Source: Apostichopus japonicus
Lineage: Eukaryota; Echinodermata; Holothuroidea; Aspidochirotida; Stichopodidae
Direction: 5' to 3'
Length of the DNA: 64,000 nt
Assembly (NCBI RefSeq): GCF_037975245.1
Contig: NC_092570.1
Location: 8,061,001 to 8,125,000 of the forward strand
The notes below the pieces were generated by a model. That model searched no databases and was not told the origin of the DNA. It was given only the letters and a program-made list of their open reading frames with translations. This document shows positions 25,691 through 38,370 of the stretch, one piece after another; position 1 is the first letter of the stretch; the number at the start of each line of letters is the position of its first letter. Made by a program: the position numbers and the translations under genes.

Positions 25691-27540
25691 TATTGCATCA
25701 CTAAATGAAACATATTGATGTGCCTGTATTAATTTTAGGCAAGGACATGAGTCCATCTTCCAACTTGTTTTATCTAAATAAACCACTCCCGAAATAGATG
25801 CCTGGATATTTATATTTGTCTAAACACTGTCAGCTCTTAGCTCATCTAAGCATGCTTTCCTCTTCACAGTGATCTCTGAATTTATACATGTTTGTATTAC
25901 ATTTGCTCAAATGTTGTGTTAAAAATTTATGAGACCTTTTGTGGCAATCACTAAAATGATTCAGCATACCAAGTTTCTACTTACAGGAGAAATTCACCTG
26001 TGATCAAAACATTAGAGTTCTGCACAAAGTGGAAAGGGTGGGTGGGGGGGGGTGGGGGAAGGAGTGCAATGAAGGGGAAGGGATTGTCCCTCGTATATAT
26101 TGTCAAAGTGTCAGTACCTTTTGGGTGTACATTTTTTTGTGTACAGGATATGTGGGAGGGGGGGGGGGGGAAGGGTGTGTTAGAGGAAGGTCAAGATTCA
26201 ATAATCAAATTGTGTCATTGAATCCTCAATACATCTTGGTGTTTCTCATCTTTTCGGTTGTGAAAGGGGGATTGAGAAAGGGACCATCCATTTTATGGAT
26301 AATCTTTGTAAGGGAAGTAAACAATGTATATTTGTGTCTGTTATTCAATATATATAGTTCAACTTAATACAAAAAGCTATTCTTATTAAGTGCTATTCAA
26401 TTGTGTTCCAATGGCAGCACTGGATCCAAGATTTAAAATTGAGTGGGTGTGGCCCTGGGTTGTTGAAGCCGATTCCTAGGTAGGTGGTCAGCCCCTCTAC
26501 CCCTTCTCCCCTTTCCCCCTCCCCCTCTCCCCCCCCCACCAAATAGAAGTGGTGCATTCTGAGGCATATGAATTAGATCTGTATGCAACACTGCGCTATA
26601 ATTACTACTTCTAAATTTTTGGTGTGGGATTGAAAGGGAGGGGGATGGTAGTGGGGAGAGGAGGGGTATGGTATTAGGGAGAGGAGTGGGATGGAAGTGG
26701 GGATAGGAGGGGAGAGGTTGGGGGGAGGCTCACAGCACTGTTAGTGCCTGAACAGAACGGCATTGAAATTGTCGTGTTATTTTGTTTATAAAGAGAACAA
26801 ACATATGTATTAGGGTTGTTTTGTGGGTGATCACTTATTCAGCGTTCAAGTTACTCGTGGTCACTGACCTTGTAGGTTGTCATTGACTTGGATAACATTA
26901 TGTACTATAGTACTAGTCCTTATGGATCCAACAAATTGCTAAAATGACTAGTACAGCATGCGCTCACATTTATCACGAGTAAATCTTATACAATAATGGC
27001 ATTTCTTTTCCCGGAGGGTAATGTATTTTATATTTGCTATATGTTTAGTGCAGATGCTACAGTAACCAGACTTCTCATGTTTGCCTAGCGTCATGTCTCT
27101 ATACTTTCAAATCTGATGGAGATTCACTTTTGGGAGTTTGGGATAAAATTTTGCAGATCTATCCATCTCTTGTAGTAGAGATGTATTCTTTTGCCCATGG
27201 TTGGTTGCATTTGCTGCAGCTGTAACATGTTCTGTTTAATGTGTATCAAAATAACGGCTGATAAAAGTGATTGAAAGTGCACTTATCTTGTGCCGTTTAG
27301 AGCACGGCAGTTTAATTATTCATATGTAAGAAAGTGAAAAATCTGCCATGTTTCATATTTGGCTCTGACATTGAAAGTGAGAAAGAAACCAGTTTTTTTT
27401 TCTTTGTCGTAGCTGTTCTTCTCTGTATGAAGCACAGTTTTCCATTCATTGGTGTATCCTCCCAGCTGAGTTAATGGAGGGGGGGGGGGGGGGAGTGGTA
27501 GAGGGTGAAAGGGAAGAATGGTGGGCATTTTATTGGGGGC

Positions 27541-27760
27541 CAAACAATGAGGCATCAGGATATCCTATAGTGAGAACGAATTATATATAAGCAATTTTCG
27601 GGTAGAATGCATAGATGTTGGTTGAATGTCTTATTCAGCTTTCTATCGAGGCGGGGGAGGGGGCGGGGGAGGGCGAACACTGCGACATCAGGATATCCCG
27701 TAGTGAGAATGAATTATATAAAGCCATTTTAGGGTAGAATGCAAAGATGTTGGTTGAAAC
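27541..27760. repeat. two-copy direct repeat, ~135 bp spacing
   Basis: A block at about 27550-27626 (CATCAGGATATCCTATAGTG ... GATGTTGGTTGAA) recurs at about 27685-27758 with several substitutions. Both copies are preceded by a G-rich run (27479-27494 and 27651-27672), suggesting the G-run is part of the duplicated unit. Confidence 0.8.
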
Positions 27761-28849
27761 TTTGCTGGCACCTTCGCTGGACCCTCTAGCACACTAAATG
27801 ACTTCATTACATAATCACAGTAGTTGTCGTAACGATCATTTTTAAGTTTGCTGTGGGATAAAGATTTTGTAAAGACATTTACCTGTCCTCATTCTAGGCC
27901 TGCATGTGCAGTTATACGTTATACACACTGATGCTTCCTGTACTGCCATTCCCATAGCTGTATTGATACTTGGTGTCTGTCTAGTGTAGTGATAAAGGTA
28001 ATTTACTAATCCCCTCTGTCAGAACTTTAATAATTTCAGTTGGGACTTTATTACTGATTTCACCGCGGACAGTTGGAAGAAGTAGTGAGATAGTTCAGTA
28101 ACAAAAAATGAAACGTGTCTTGGAATCGTAACTTTAGAGATAGTTCGTTGTCGGCTGAGGTCGTAGATCTGTCAGCTACCGATCCAAAGTTTCCCACCTT
28201 AATTTTCTTTTTTCTGTCTGTTTTCAACGTTCGGAAGAAGTTGTTTTATGTACACTGTAGCTGGCTTAGATATGTTGAGTTATTTAATTAATTGGAGATT
28301 GCACAGGTGTCTTGTTGACAAGACTGATTGAACTGTTAATTATCGGGAATTATTCAGTAAAAGGACAATTTTGAAGGTGTGTATCAGGGTTTTGTGATTC
28401 TTCAGATGGTGTTAAAATTTGAGCCATTGATGGAAAATTCAAAGAATTACCCTTGTTAGATGTCTATAATAAAAGTGACTTTATAATCTACTCTGTTCTC
28501 ATGTTCACATAAAATGAAGAGTTAATTATCAGGATATGTGATGAAATGAACTGTGGATGAAGTTCTGCTTGGAATAGTTTGGCAGGTGAGTAAATGTAGT
28601 TAGTGGTAGGGGGGGAGGGGGTTGGGGGAGGGTGTGGAAGAATTTCATGGATACCAATAAATATGATGTTTCCTTATTGTGATAGCTGATATATTCAAAA
28701 TTTTGAAGTTTTGATAAATTGGTGATCGTAGGCAAATGGCTGCTGAAAAATATATTAAGAAATGTCCATGTACAACATAAAACTCACTAGGTAATTATAA
28801 ACAAAATTGAAAAGAGGGTAGGAAAGTTTTTGCTAGAATGAGTGACCTC

Positions 28850-28890
28850 GGCGATTATTATTCCTCTGCTTTACCAGCTGAGCTGTCCAA
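28850..28890 (-). repeat. tRNA A-box-like fragment (possible SINE remnant)
   Basis: Read on the minus strand this segment gives AGCTCAGCTGGTAAAGCAGA, close to the A box / D-arm of many tRNAs. No convincing B box or foldable T-arm follows, so an intact tRNA gene is excluded. It is best read as a decayed tRNA-derived fragment, or as chance. Confidence 0.25.
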
Positions 28891-30539
28891 TCTTTAGTTG
28901 GTGGTAACCACAATGTAACTTTTTTCCTTTCCTTTCAAATTAAATATTAGATTGCATTTCATAAATCAACTTGAGATTTTTTTTTTCCACCAGATTATAC
29001 CTCTTCCTTCAAATAAGTTTTAGTAACAGGATACATTTCTATACTAATGCACATAAGACCATGTTTTTCTACTCCCCTCCCCTCCCCTCTCCTCTCCTGC
29101 CCCCCTTCCCCTCAACAAAATTGCAGTGGTGAAGTAACTAGCCTAAATGCATTATGATAATTACAACTTCTATTTTGTATTTGAAAAGGCATGAAGAGGT
29201 CTTTCAGCCGATTGAATATTTTACGAAACAATTGATTACGATTGATAGAAATCGCCTTATTTTAAAATCTTGACTTGCAACATCACAACTCTTTCATTGT
29301 GATCGGTTCATTAAGTAGGTCAACGGTTCTCTGTGGGTTCTCCTTTCTCGGTTGGATCATCAAAGGGAAACATTTCTCTCCTTATCTGAAATAAAATCCA
29401 ACATTTGTTCGTGTCTCTCCTCAGACACTTCTTCCAAGTTAAATATGGAACAGCATCTCATTTATGCCGTCAAGCAAATTTGGTGATTTTTTTGGGCAAA
29501 AAAATGTTCCAAATTTCTGTGGCATCCCTTTATTCCATTTTGCTGAGATTAAGTTTCCTCCACACACCTGATGCTTAGTAGTTCGGGGTCATCTTAGTAA
29601 GATGAGAATCAGTACACCGTGTGAAATGATTCTGTCACCTTTGTGAGTTTTAAGTCGTTAACTGTGTAAACATCACCACCGGGATCTATGGACGTGATCT
29701 ACACATCCAACACACTGAAAACCAGATTTCAGAGTATATCTGAAACTATTACAATTTGTCATTTTACATAATTATTGGATTATTTCTATATAAATATATA
29801 AGAAAGAAAGGAAATATTTCAATATTGGCGATTTATCTAAAACTTAAGGAGATGCTAACTTGTTGAAGCAATTTTAATATCAACCATTACCAAAGAAGAC
29901 ATCTATTTTTTTTTCTACTACTAGCTAATTGTGAAAATTAATTTAATAGTTTCAAGGGTTTTAAAATAATTTTAATAATTAGAATGTTTTCAACTTTGAT
30001 ATTACCATATCATTAGCCAATTACACTTGTTTCACAAGAATGTTAGTGATTGCTCTCAAGACTCAGAGTCATTGATGTTGAGTATGGTAATTATTTCAAA
30101 GCTCTCTGTTTAAGAATTTGTCCTAGGTACACATAAAAATCAAAACAGTTCTATTGTTAGATGTACCCCCATGCCCTAATGATATTGTGACGATGACACT
30201 ACATCATACCGCACGGTGTGTTAACTTTCGTGAAAGACGTATCATAAGCCATTTTCCATCTAATTATTCATCAAAGCCCACAGTCAGTGATGTCCTTTCC
30301 GTAAGAAGAAGAAGAGATTCCCTTGTTTTCTGCTCAAGGCACACAGAATCAAATTAACACCCCCCCCCCCTAAAAAAATGAGAGGGAATATGGTAAGATG
30401 AAGCGTATGCTACTATAGTACAGTAGATACATGTACTCAAGCCTATAGGCTCTCTACACACACGTCAACTTTATGACAAGTCTCCTCGAGCAGTCCGTGA
30501 AAGTGCTTAGTCAACTTGTTTGTGCGTTATCGTGCTGAA

Positions 30540-30800
30540 AACACTCGCTCGCTCAACGTCTCTCTCTCTAGTCTCGCGTCTCTCTTCATGACTCTGTACT
30601 GCTGCTGCTGATGCAGTGTCTCTCAAATAGGTTTTCTCAGTCTCCGTGGTTTCCCCGTCGCCGTGGTTTCACTGTGTCACAGAGTACTGGCGAGCCAACT
30701 ACAGTAATTTGAAAAACGGTGAAATGACTCGCACTCTCGCCTTTTTGATTGTTTTAGCCATCGAGATCGCTGTTAGGAGTCTTCGTCGGGTCTGTACCTG
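30540..30800. promoter_or_regulatory. CpG-richer islet, possible promoter
   Basis: A locally CpG-rich, CT-rich segment (CGCTCGCTCAACGTCTCTCT near 30546) stands out from AT-rich surroundings. It lies about 2.2 kb upstream of the histidine-rich candidate first exon and could hold a transcription start or non-coding first exon. This is inference from composition and position. Confidence 0.2.
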
Positions 30801-32939
30801 AAAAGCCGTTTCAAGATTCCTCTGTCACAGTTGGAAGTTAAGGAACATTAATACGAGAGCAGACCATGTGGAAGCCATGTTTTTTGTGCATTTATCGGAA
30901 GACAGCTTTTAGTGTCCCTCTTATTCAGAAGATGTAACTTGGTCATCGGAGACTGAAAATGAGATTCTGTTAAGCAGCTTTTGGAATTAATGTTGTGACC
31001 TTAAAAATTGATTTTTTTTTTGTCTTGTGGATGTGTCTGCTTGGGAATGAGTATTTCGTTGTGTATTTTGTAAATTATGCAGATTGTCAGATTTGAATTT
31101 CCCATATTATTGCATTTTCATTAAAATATTAGTAATGTGGATTTCCAAAAAAAGGATACAGCTAAAGTCTATATCACTTCTTTTTTTGTTAGATGAAGGA
31201 AATTTTCCGTTTCGAGTTCATTCAGGAATCACTGCGAATCAGAACAAAGCATTCCTTTTAAGTGGTCGTTATTTCTGATTATTCCTATGGACATGAATAT
31301 TCATGACTACTGTCTGGTTTAACAAACCACAGTTCCTTTAACGGATAATGACTCTGTACGCAATACTATTTTTGGTCTGATAATGGTTGTTTGATGTTCA
31401 CAGAATCATTTCTATGGATAATTTGTTTAAAATACTCCTTTTTCAAGGAAACTTTAAAATGATTTATTTCTCGGGAAGTCATCGTTAAATATCTCTTTCT
31501 TCGAAAAGTTGCTGCAACCCACGTCCTCCATTCCATCACGTTTTCCTCGATTCTGTTAAAATGTTCGGTAGAATAGTTAGACCGCAGCAGTAAGCTATCC
31601 TGATGTCCGTGTTGAATGTTACACTCAACCTCATGCACGGTTGGCCATGAACAGTGTCAAACTACACTGTTTTCATAAATTTTACTTGATACTGGATTCT
31701 GGGAAGGCTTTTGAAACCTTCCACACAGATGTTGCAGCATCATCATCACCTGTTCTGTGCTACAGCAGCCATCAACAGTTGGTTGACTAAATCCTGTCGT
31801 CTTCTCGCTCACAAACAGTTATGACATGTCGGAATAAATATTTACAGTTTCCCCATCAAGTTTCGGGAAGACTCCCTTTTGTTCTGTAACCGACAAGAGT
31901 CGTTGAAAATCGTTATAGAATCTAGAAGGCGGGGGGGGTTTTCCCTCTTAATAGTGTGATGCTACTACATAATTGCACGCTTATACATCTACGACCAGCA
32001 CAATTTGTCCTGTTCTTAGAAGTAATTAGTTGAATACAAAGTGAGCTTGCCGGAGAGAAAATTCTCTAACGTAGATTATTATCGGCGCATATGGCTGTGA
32101 ATCGGCCGTTAGCATGCAACAGCTACCACTGTATTAGATGTTGCTGGTAGATAGATTTCAACGGCATGGTTTCAACGGCATCCATATCTTTTAGTAGTGA
32201 TGTGAATTGTGGTTTCAGTGAATTTATACAATACTCGTTATTAATTAAACAATGGGGTCGCATCCTCGCTCTCAATGCTGAATTAATTCGATCGTTATGT
32301 GTGCATCTGTTATAGCGTTCTGTCATCATGTATTCATCGGAAAAAAGAACGTAGAGAACTTCTCCCCTTATAGGCTTGTCGATTATTAATTCCATTTGAT
32401 TCACAAGTTTATGGTTTTCACTGGAAACATATCTGCAGTTCAAACATTCCATTTTTATTGATGTTTGTTATCAAACCATTCAATTCTGTTCTGGATTTAT
32501 TGAGTCAGTGATATTGACTTTGTGTGCTCTTTTCTACATTATACATGAACGGATCCAGCTGTAATTAGTCTCTCGTTATCAACGATTTGAAGCGTCCATT
32601 GTCGTTTACAGATGACCAAGCATTGAAGGTTCTTCATAAAGATACCACCTTTAATCAATTCGGTCATTTCTTAATCGTGTGATCAGAGTTGTATTGCTTA
32701 TCAGGGTTTGTTACATTTCATGGTTCTTTCTGTGGCAGAGATCTTACACTTCAAAACTTGTTTTATACCAGCGGCAGTTCGTTGATTCCTTTTTGGACCT
32801 AAAGGGATTTAGAAGTCTCCTCTGAAATATAGCATTCCAAAGCCTTAACATTCCAAAGACGGACAGATTTTAATCGCCTTTGTGGGGTTATCTGCAGAGC
32901 AAAGTTTTAGACGCCAGAACCAGAAACTGAGAAACGACA

Positions 32940-33056
32940 ATGCATGTATCTGCGAATGTTTCGTCAGTGCTGAACGTGCACAAGCATAAGGAATACTCAC
33001 CGACTAACCATCACCATCATCACCACGAGCATCACCATCACCACCATCATCACAAG
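32940..33056 (+). CDS. dlg: candidate alternative first exon of dlg (histidine-rich, 39 codons)
   Basis: The ATG at 32940 (A at -3) has an in-frame TGA four codons upstream (32928-32930). It runs 39 codons to a phase-0 donor (AAG|GTAATA). The peptide starts MHVSANVSSVLNVHKHKEY. It continues with PTN, then six His, one Glu, eight His and a final Lys. The His run uses a CAT/CAC mixture, so it is not a pure DNA repeat. A short poly-His N-terminus could bind metal ions or change charge with pH. Vertebrate DLG3 also starts with a His/Cys-rich segment, a loose parallel only. Placement, strand and phase suit splicing to 50445 or 55109. It is a prediction without transcript support. Confidence 0.6.
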
Positions 33057-36000
33057 GTAATAGTCATCACCTTGCACTGGGGTGAAAACAACTATTGATG
33101 CATTATCCAAAATATTTATCCACCAATAATAGGAAATTTGGGTGATTACTCTATAAACTCTTTTAAACCATAATGGAGTCTCCTCGTCTTCAACATCTGT
33201 TGGTATTTTAATTTGTATTAAGTCTTCCTCTTTCTGATGCTCAAAAGATGCTCTAATTTCTTAAATTTTCTCCTTTTTTGGGGAGGAGGGTGGGTTGAGA
33301 GGGTGGGGGGAGGGAGATAGGGGATTGGGCAAATTATTTGTATTTTTCTTTCAATCTATTACCTGGTTGTCAGATGGTTCAGTCTAATAATGAGGCGTAA
33401 ATAGCTACTAGAATTCCTCTTCAGTTGATCTGATGTACACAATTGTCTTTTTAAATTGTTCCTTTCTGGCCACATCAACTTTCAAATGTTCTTGATTGCT
33501 GTTGATTAATTCCAAAGTTTGACATCAAAAATATGGTTTTTGTGAAATTTTAGAGTGAAATTAATTGACCAGTTGACTTCTCTGTGGTAAACATTTTTTA
33601 AGTTCGAGACAGTCCTTACGATGCCAAATGTAGGCAATATAATGTAGGAGATCAAATGATGTGCTTTGCTGCCCTGTTATGGGAGTGATAGCTACACCCT
33701 CTCTTACCCTAACTTCCCTGTAAAACTATAATCATTGGCAGATTCCTCACACTTGACAGCAATTTCAAACTCTTGTAGCAGTTTTTTTTAGCTAATTTAT
33801 AATTTCTCAGCATTTTTCTGCAACAACCTGAAAATGATTCCCTGCCCAGTCAGTGGTGAAGGTAAATGAACACATTCTCTATGCCATATCTCTTTTTTGT
33901 CCGCACAGCGTATATAACCCATCTCGAAAACACATAAGTTACCTCTTATCTAAGCCTAGAAATTCAGGCTGTTTACTTGGCTAAATGCCAGTAATTGCCA
34001 GTAAAGGCTGCTGTAGACATTAAGTACATAAGCACATGATCAAAGCAATTATGATTTCAAAAATTGCAAACATTCCCAATAAAGGGCCCCACATTACTGC
34101 ATATATTGCCAGCAATATTTATTAGGCTGCTGCTACCACATAAATCCTGACATTTGCTGAATTCAGGAAATTGCCAGTAGGAACTTTATTTTATCCAGTA
34201 GAGTTTGTTTTTAAAATCTCCTTGCAATGTTATTTTTTTTTAGTTGAGCCAGTGGCTAAAATTTGTTAAATTCTAGCCCTGATGGTCTCTACTGACATGG
34301 TCATGTGGGTCTTTTTTTCTTAGACATCTTAACAGTTTGATTTCTTGTGACGCAATTACATAATCAGTCCGATATCTCCTGTTGATAACATTTTGTAAAC
34401 GATTGACATGACAAGTTCCAAATTATTATGTTTTGTAACAAATCGGAAGTTATATTTAAGTGACTTTGAGCAATACGAGAAAGTCTCTCTTTCCAGCACC
34501 AGAAATAGTTTTGTACTTGTTGATATTTTTGAGACTTCTAAACCAAGGAGCAACTATACATTTAGGTTGTCAACAACCTTTGTTGGCATTTGTATTTTTT
34601 TGCAGCCTGTGAGAAAAACACAGTTAGTATTTTATTTGTATTCCAGCAATGCTGTAATAATTTTGATGTACATATTTTGATGGAAATATGGGCTGTTTGC
34701 ATATTTCTGTTTCTCCATGCAGACAATTTATTACCGTCATAATGAAATCTCTCATTGATTGATAGCGTGTGCTGTTGGTTCCGTTGGGTGCCTTCACCCT
34801 ATAGCTGAGTTAACCATTATTTTGTATGTGTATTTTCATATGACCTTGCTCATTTTCACCCAAATTCCTTGGCATAGCTCCATGGCCAAGAATAGCTTAA
34901 ATTTTGTTATCCTGGTATAAATAACTTTTAACCAGCAATAGTTTTCTACCCCCTTAGTTGTTTCTAATTATACTGTTGTGTGTAATATGCATACAAATAC
35001 AGAAACAGTTTAAACAGGTCATATAGCTTAATTAAAGGCCTGTACTCGAGAAATGTCTGCAATTGACCGTGCTGGTTTCATAGATGACTTTACATGCACA
35101 AATTTGTTACCCTATCAACAGCCTTCATATATCCTACAAAATATTGCATGACATCATTCAAAAGAAGATGAAAACCCTACATACATCATTTCTGTTGCAT
35201 TTATTGTGTTAGAACTTCAAATCTGATTGTTGGGGGGTCTCTTGTAATATTATCAACGTTAATGCCTTCATAATGGAAAAATAATTATATAGCTGCAGTA
35301 TGATAATTTTGTCAATACCCAGAAGACATAAACGTGTAATTGGAAGATTTTTGTTTTAATCCTCACAAATGAAAAGGATTTTTTATTTCTTCTCCCCTGA
35401 ATTGCCTAGCTGGTCTTTTCTTATGAATCTTTATAGAGGAATACTTTGCAAGACCCTGTAACCCCTGTAGGTAAAAAGATACTTCTTCTTCTGCATAAAA
35501 TCTTTGCAGGCTCCATAAAATCCAGATGAAATTGTGAGAAGATCTCGTCAGTTTAATGTAACTGTTTGCAGGGAGGAAGGGAGGAAGGGAAAAACAAGGA
35601 GTGTTTTCTTGATTAAATTGTCTCTGAGAGAAACGAAAACAGACTCAAAGAGAGAGAACAGTCTGCAAATGATGGAGAGAGACCAAAGTGATGTCTTACC
35701 TATCATGATTTATTTTTCTTTAAAAAGGAAGAGGGAAAGAAAAAGACTGGCTCCTTTAAAATCAGTGTATCAATGTCAACCCTGCTGGTTCTTAAAAGAC
35801 GATCTAGAATAATGGTAGTAATCAAGATGGTGATGATAACGGACGAGGCCTACATGGCAATGTCTCTAGAAATGGACCGAGTTTACAGTTAGCTATTAAA
35901 CACAAATTTTTACAAAATGGATCATGTGTGTATTAAACTTGTGTTGCCATGGTCACAGATGCTGTAAGAGGATGCAGCAAGGAATGGCCTAAACGTGTGT

Positions 36001-36877
36001 ACCAAAGCTAATTACAAAGGTCAAATTATGGAGGTTTCGTGGCATAATTTTACAACCCGCCATCCAGTGATGTTACTTATTGCAGTCCAGCTTGTTCATA
36101 GAACAGAGATGCATATGAAGCCTCTGATCCCCCTCTCCTCCCCTGCCCTTCCCCCTCCCCTCTCTATCCCATATCTTCCTTATAAGCTCTTATAACCCAT
36201 ATAGCAACTACCTGGTCCACACTTAACAGTTTTAGTATTACATAACTGAAATGATATGATTTCTCTACTCAGAGTAAAGCTTGTCGATAAGATATTTTCC
36301 ATCTGATTTCTCGGTATTCTTCTTCTTCTCATTCGCTTCGTTGACTCTGATATCTCTTCATCTCATGTGATTTGCTTTGTTCCCTCCGTTTCTCTTCCTC
36401 CTTCATCGATCTATTGAGGAGATTGGCATAATCTCTCATCTCATTTGGGAATCTCTCGTTAACTTCATTCATCCAGTTTACACCTCCCCCAACTGTGATG
36501 TTAGTTCTTTTTTGTTCCATTCCTCTAAAGTGGATTTTTGCCATCGAGAGATTGGTTCTCTCCGCTCCTCTACCCCCCCCCCACCCATCCCCTCTCGGTT
36601 GTAATCAGATTGATCTCTTCCCAAGAGGTCACCTCTGACATTGACTTTGCCTTCAAATTTCATTGATCAATATCTTGATCAAACATAACCTAACTTATTT
36701 TGTTTTTTGAGAGAAAAAAACCAAGTTAAAACTAAGAGGAGAGACTTAGCCGCCACGAAGCAAGCTCTGCCACGTTTTCCTTGGCACCGGATGTTGCTGA
36801 AATCTGATTGGAAAATTGAGATGTGACCAGTGCTCGATAATTTGGTAGGTGATCAACCGTCGTACTCGGATATGAAG

Positions 36878-36916
36878 AAGCATTATGAGATTGATATGCA
36901 ACAAAACTAGCCTGGC
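36878..36916 (+). repeat. dispersed 39 bp repeat, copy 1 (inverted partner at 42188)
   Basis: The sequence AAGCATTATGAGATTGATAT followed by GCAACAAAACTAGCCTGGC is found again on the opposite strand at 42188-42225. The only difference is one base in the A-run. The flanks are mostly unrelated. Confidence 0.85.
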
Positions 36917-37099
36917 AGTTGCGACGACTACGATGACGGGGAGGTCAGATGAAGAAATTACTCTTCGTTCGGTACTGATTGGGGTCTTTGTAGTGCACGG
37001 GAGAGCAGGAAGAGGTTGATTGGTGCGACGTTTATTATTAAATATGGCGCAAGGTTAAAGACGATATTTGCACAGGTACTCCTGGTAGGGATACCGTGT

Positions 37100-37205
37100 G
37101 GTTTAATTTTAACCCGAGGGTGGTATCGAACCAGCGAACTCTCGAGGTCAGTCTATCCGAGCAGAATTAAAGGTCGTTGGTCCGAAGGCACTTTCAAATA
37201 TCACA
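37100..37205 (-). repeat. possible tRNA-derived SINE fragment
   Basis: On the minus strand a perfect RNA polymerase III B-box-like string, GGTTCGATACC, lies at about 37127-37137, followed by CACCCTCGGGTT. The flanking T-stem has a mismatch and no clean cloverleaf can be drawn, so a functional tRNA is unlikely. A tRNA-derived SINE tail is the most economical reading. Confidence 0.3.
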
Positions 37206-38070
37206 ATCATTTAAGCCAATGCAGCAGTGGCTAAAAACCACCAGGAATTTCAAAAGGTTTAAATGGGGTCATTTAAATATTGGTTAGGTATCGTTTCCAC
37301 AAAAATGCCATCATCGGATAAGATTTTGGTGGACAAAGTAACAGCTTATGTACATACAGGTACCTCATTTTTTGCTCTAGAGTTGAGTTATGATGCCATC
37401 GTTGTAGGGATTTATTCACAAATTTCATGCAAGTTGTAGCTTTGAATGACTGTAAGAATATCGTATTATATACGTATTAGGAGTTCAGAGTTGCAATTAG
37501 ATTTACCTCAGCTTTGTTGACAATTATAGACAAATATCTACCAATTAGTCCAGTTAATATTTCAGTACCACCTCTATTTATGAAGATGACTTTTTAAAAG
37601 TCACATTCCCTTAACGGAGTAACGGATCAAGTAGTCGAAATTCCCAGATTTTAGTACACAGCCCACCGAGCTCCTTATAAGTAAAAAGCCAAATTCATCC
37701 ATAAAGACTTTGGTATTGTATAACAACTTTAATAATCAAGAGGAAACGATATTGGAATTCATCCCTGCAGGATGTCTGTTCTTTGTATCAAAATTAAACA
37801 AAAAAATAGACAGTTCTACCGACTGTAAAAAAAAACTGACCGCATCAACACTTCAAACGAGAATATTGTGCAAAAGGAAACTTGCGATGTCAAAAGACAA
37901 CTTATATGCATGACGGATGTTTCACCAAAAATGATTTCCGATGATTCCAATAAAAGCGTAGTTGTTTTAATTGTGGACCCATAGTCTGTGATGAAAAGCA
38001 TATATATATTTCTAGAAACTTTTACATAAATCGGCACAGTTTAACCATGTCATAGGACAGGTCTTTTCTT

Positions 38071-38093
38071 CTGGTTGTCCCTCGGACAACCAG
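38071..38093. repeat. perfect hairpin, 10 bp stem and 3 nt loop
   Basis: CTGGTTGTCC and GGACAACCAG are perfectly complementary around a CTC loop. Further GTTGTC-type words follow at 38105-38160, as if the motif were repeated. It sits at the left edge of the dispersed repeat described next. Confidence 0.9.
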
Positions 38094-38219
38094 ACCTCAC
38101 TCTGTGGTTGTCTGAACAGCAAGTTTTAGTTGTCCGAACTGCGACTTTGGTCATCCGATAAAATGAACCAAACTAGCAGTGACCAATACGTATGTACTAT
38201 GCAAGAGAGATTTGTAGGT

Positions 38220-38370
38220 TTGATGAATAACACACCAGCTTTGGGGATGTTACCAAATTTATCATATTTTACTCATTTGAGGGTATTTTAGTTTCAATGC
38301 AATCTGAATTTGATGTAAACAACTGGAGGCATTTTGTCGGGCAACCTACAAAACTGATTTTGGTCGACTG
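38220..38370 (+). repeat. dispersed repeat, copy 1 (second copy near 59010)
   Basis: Shares ordered blocks with 59010-59140: ACACCAGCTTTGG, TTTATCAT, GGTATTTTAGTTTCAAT / GGCTATTTTAGTTACAAT, CTGAATTTGAT, then GATTTTGGTCGACTG / GGTTTTGGTTGTCTG. No coding potential. Probably an old non-autonomous transposable element. Confidence 0.65.

Larger units (their letters stand above)
19362..32939 (+). other. large intron, repeat-rich
   Basis: No further exon was recognised. Contents include a 13 bp C-rich array (20062-20110), a ~165 bp four-copy array (23255-23930), a CA/ACAT-rich array with ~167 bp period (25070-25690) and G-rich tracts at 26030-26180 and 26636-26725. There are also a ~135 bp duplicated segment (27541-27760) and a weak tRNA-like fragment (28850-28890). 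Two CpG-richer islets lie at about 22500-22760 and 30540-30800. Confidence 0.65.

Noticed and set aside
28561-28582. Strong GTGAGT donor-like site at 28583
   Set aside because: All three frames between the nearest acceptor-like CAG and this donor contain stops.
32123-32452. 109-codon minus-strand open frame upstream of the His-rich exon
   Set aside because: No recognisable motif. It overlaps the presumed 5' region of the 32940 exon on the other strand.
33800-33860. Exon-like segment between a CAG acceptor and GTAAAT
   Set aside because: Open in only one frame, with phases that do not fit the dlg exons, and a weak donor.
37100-37205. tRNA gene on the minus strand
   Set aside because: A perfect B-box-like string is present, but the T-stem has a mismatch and no full cloverleaf can be drawn, so it is kept only as a possible SINE fragment.
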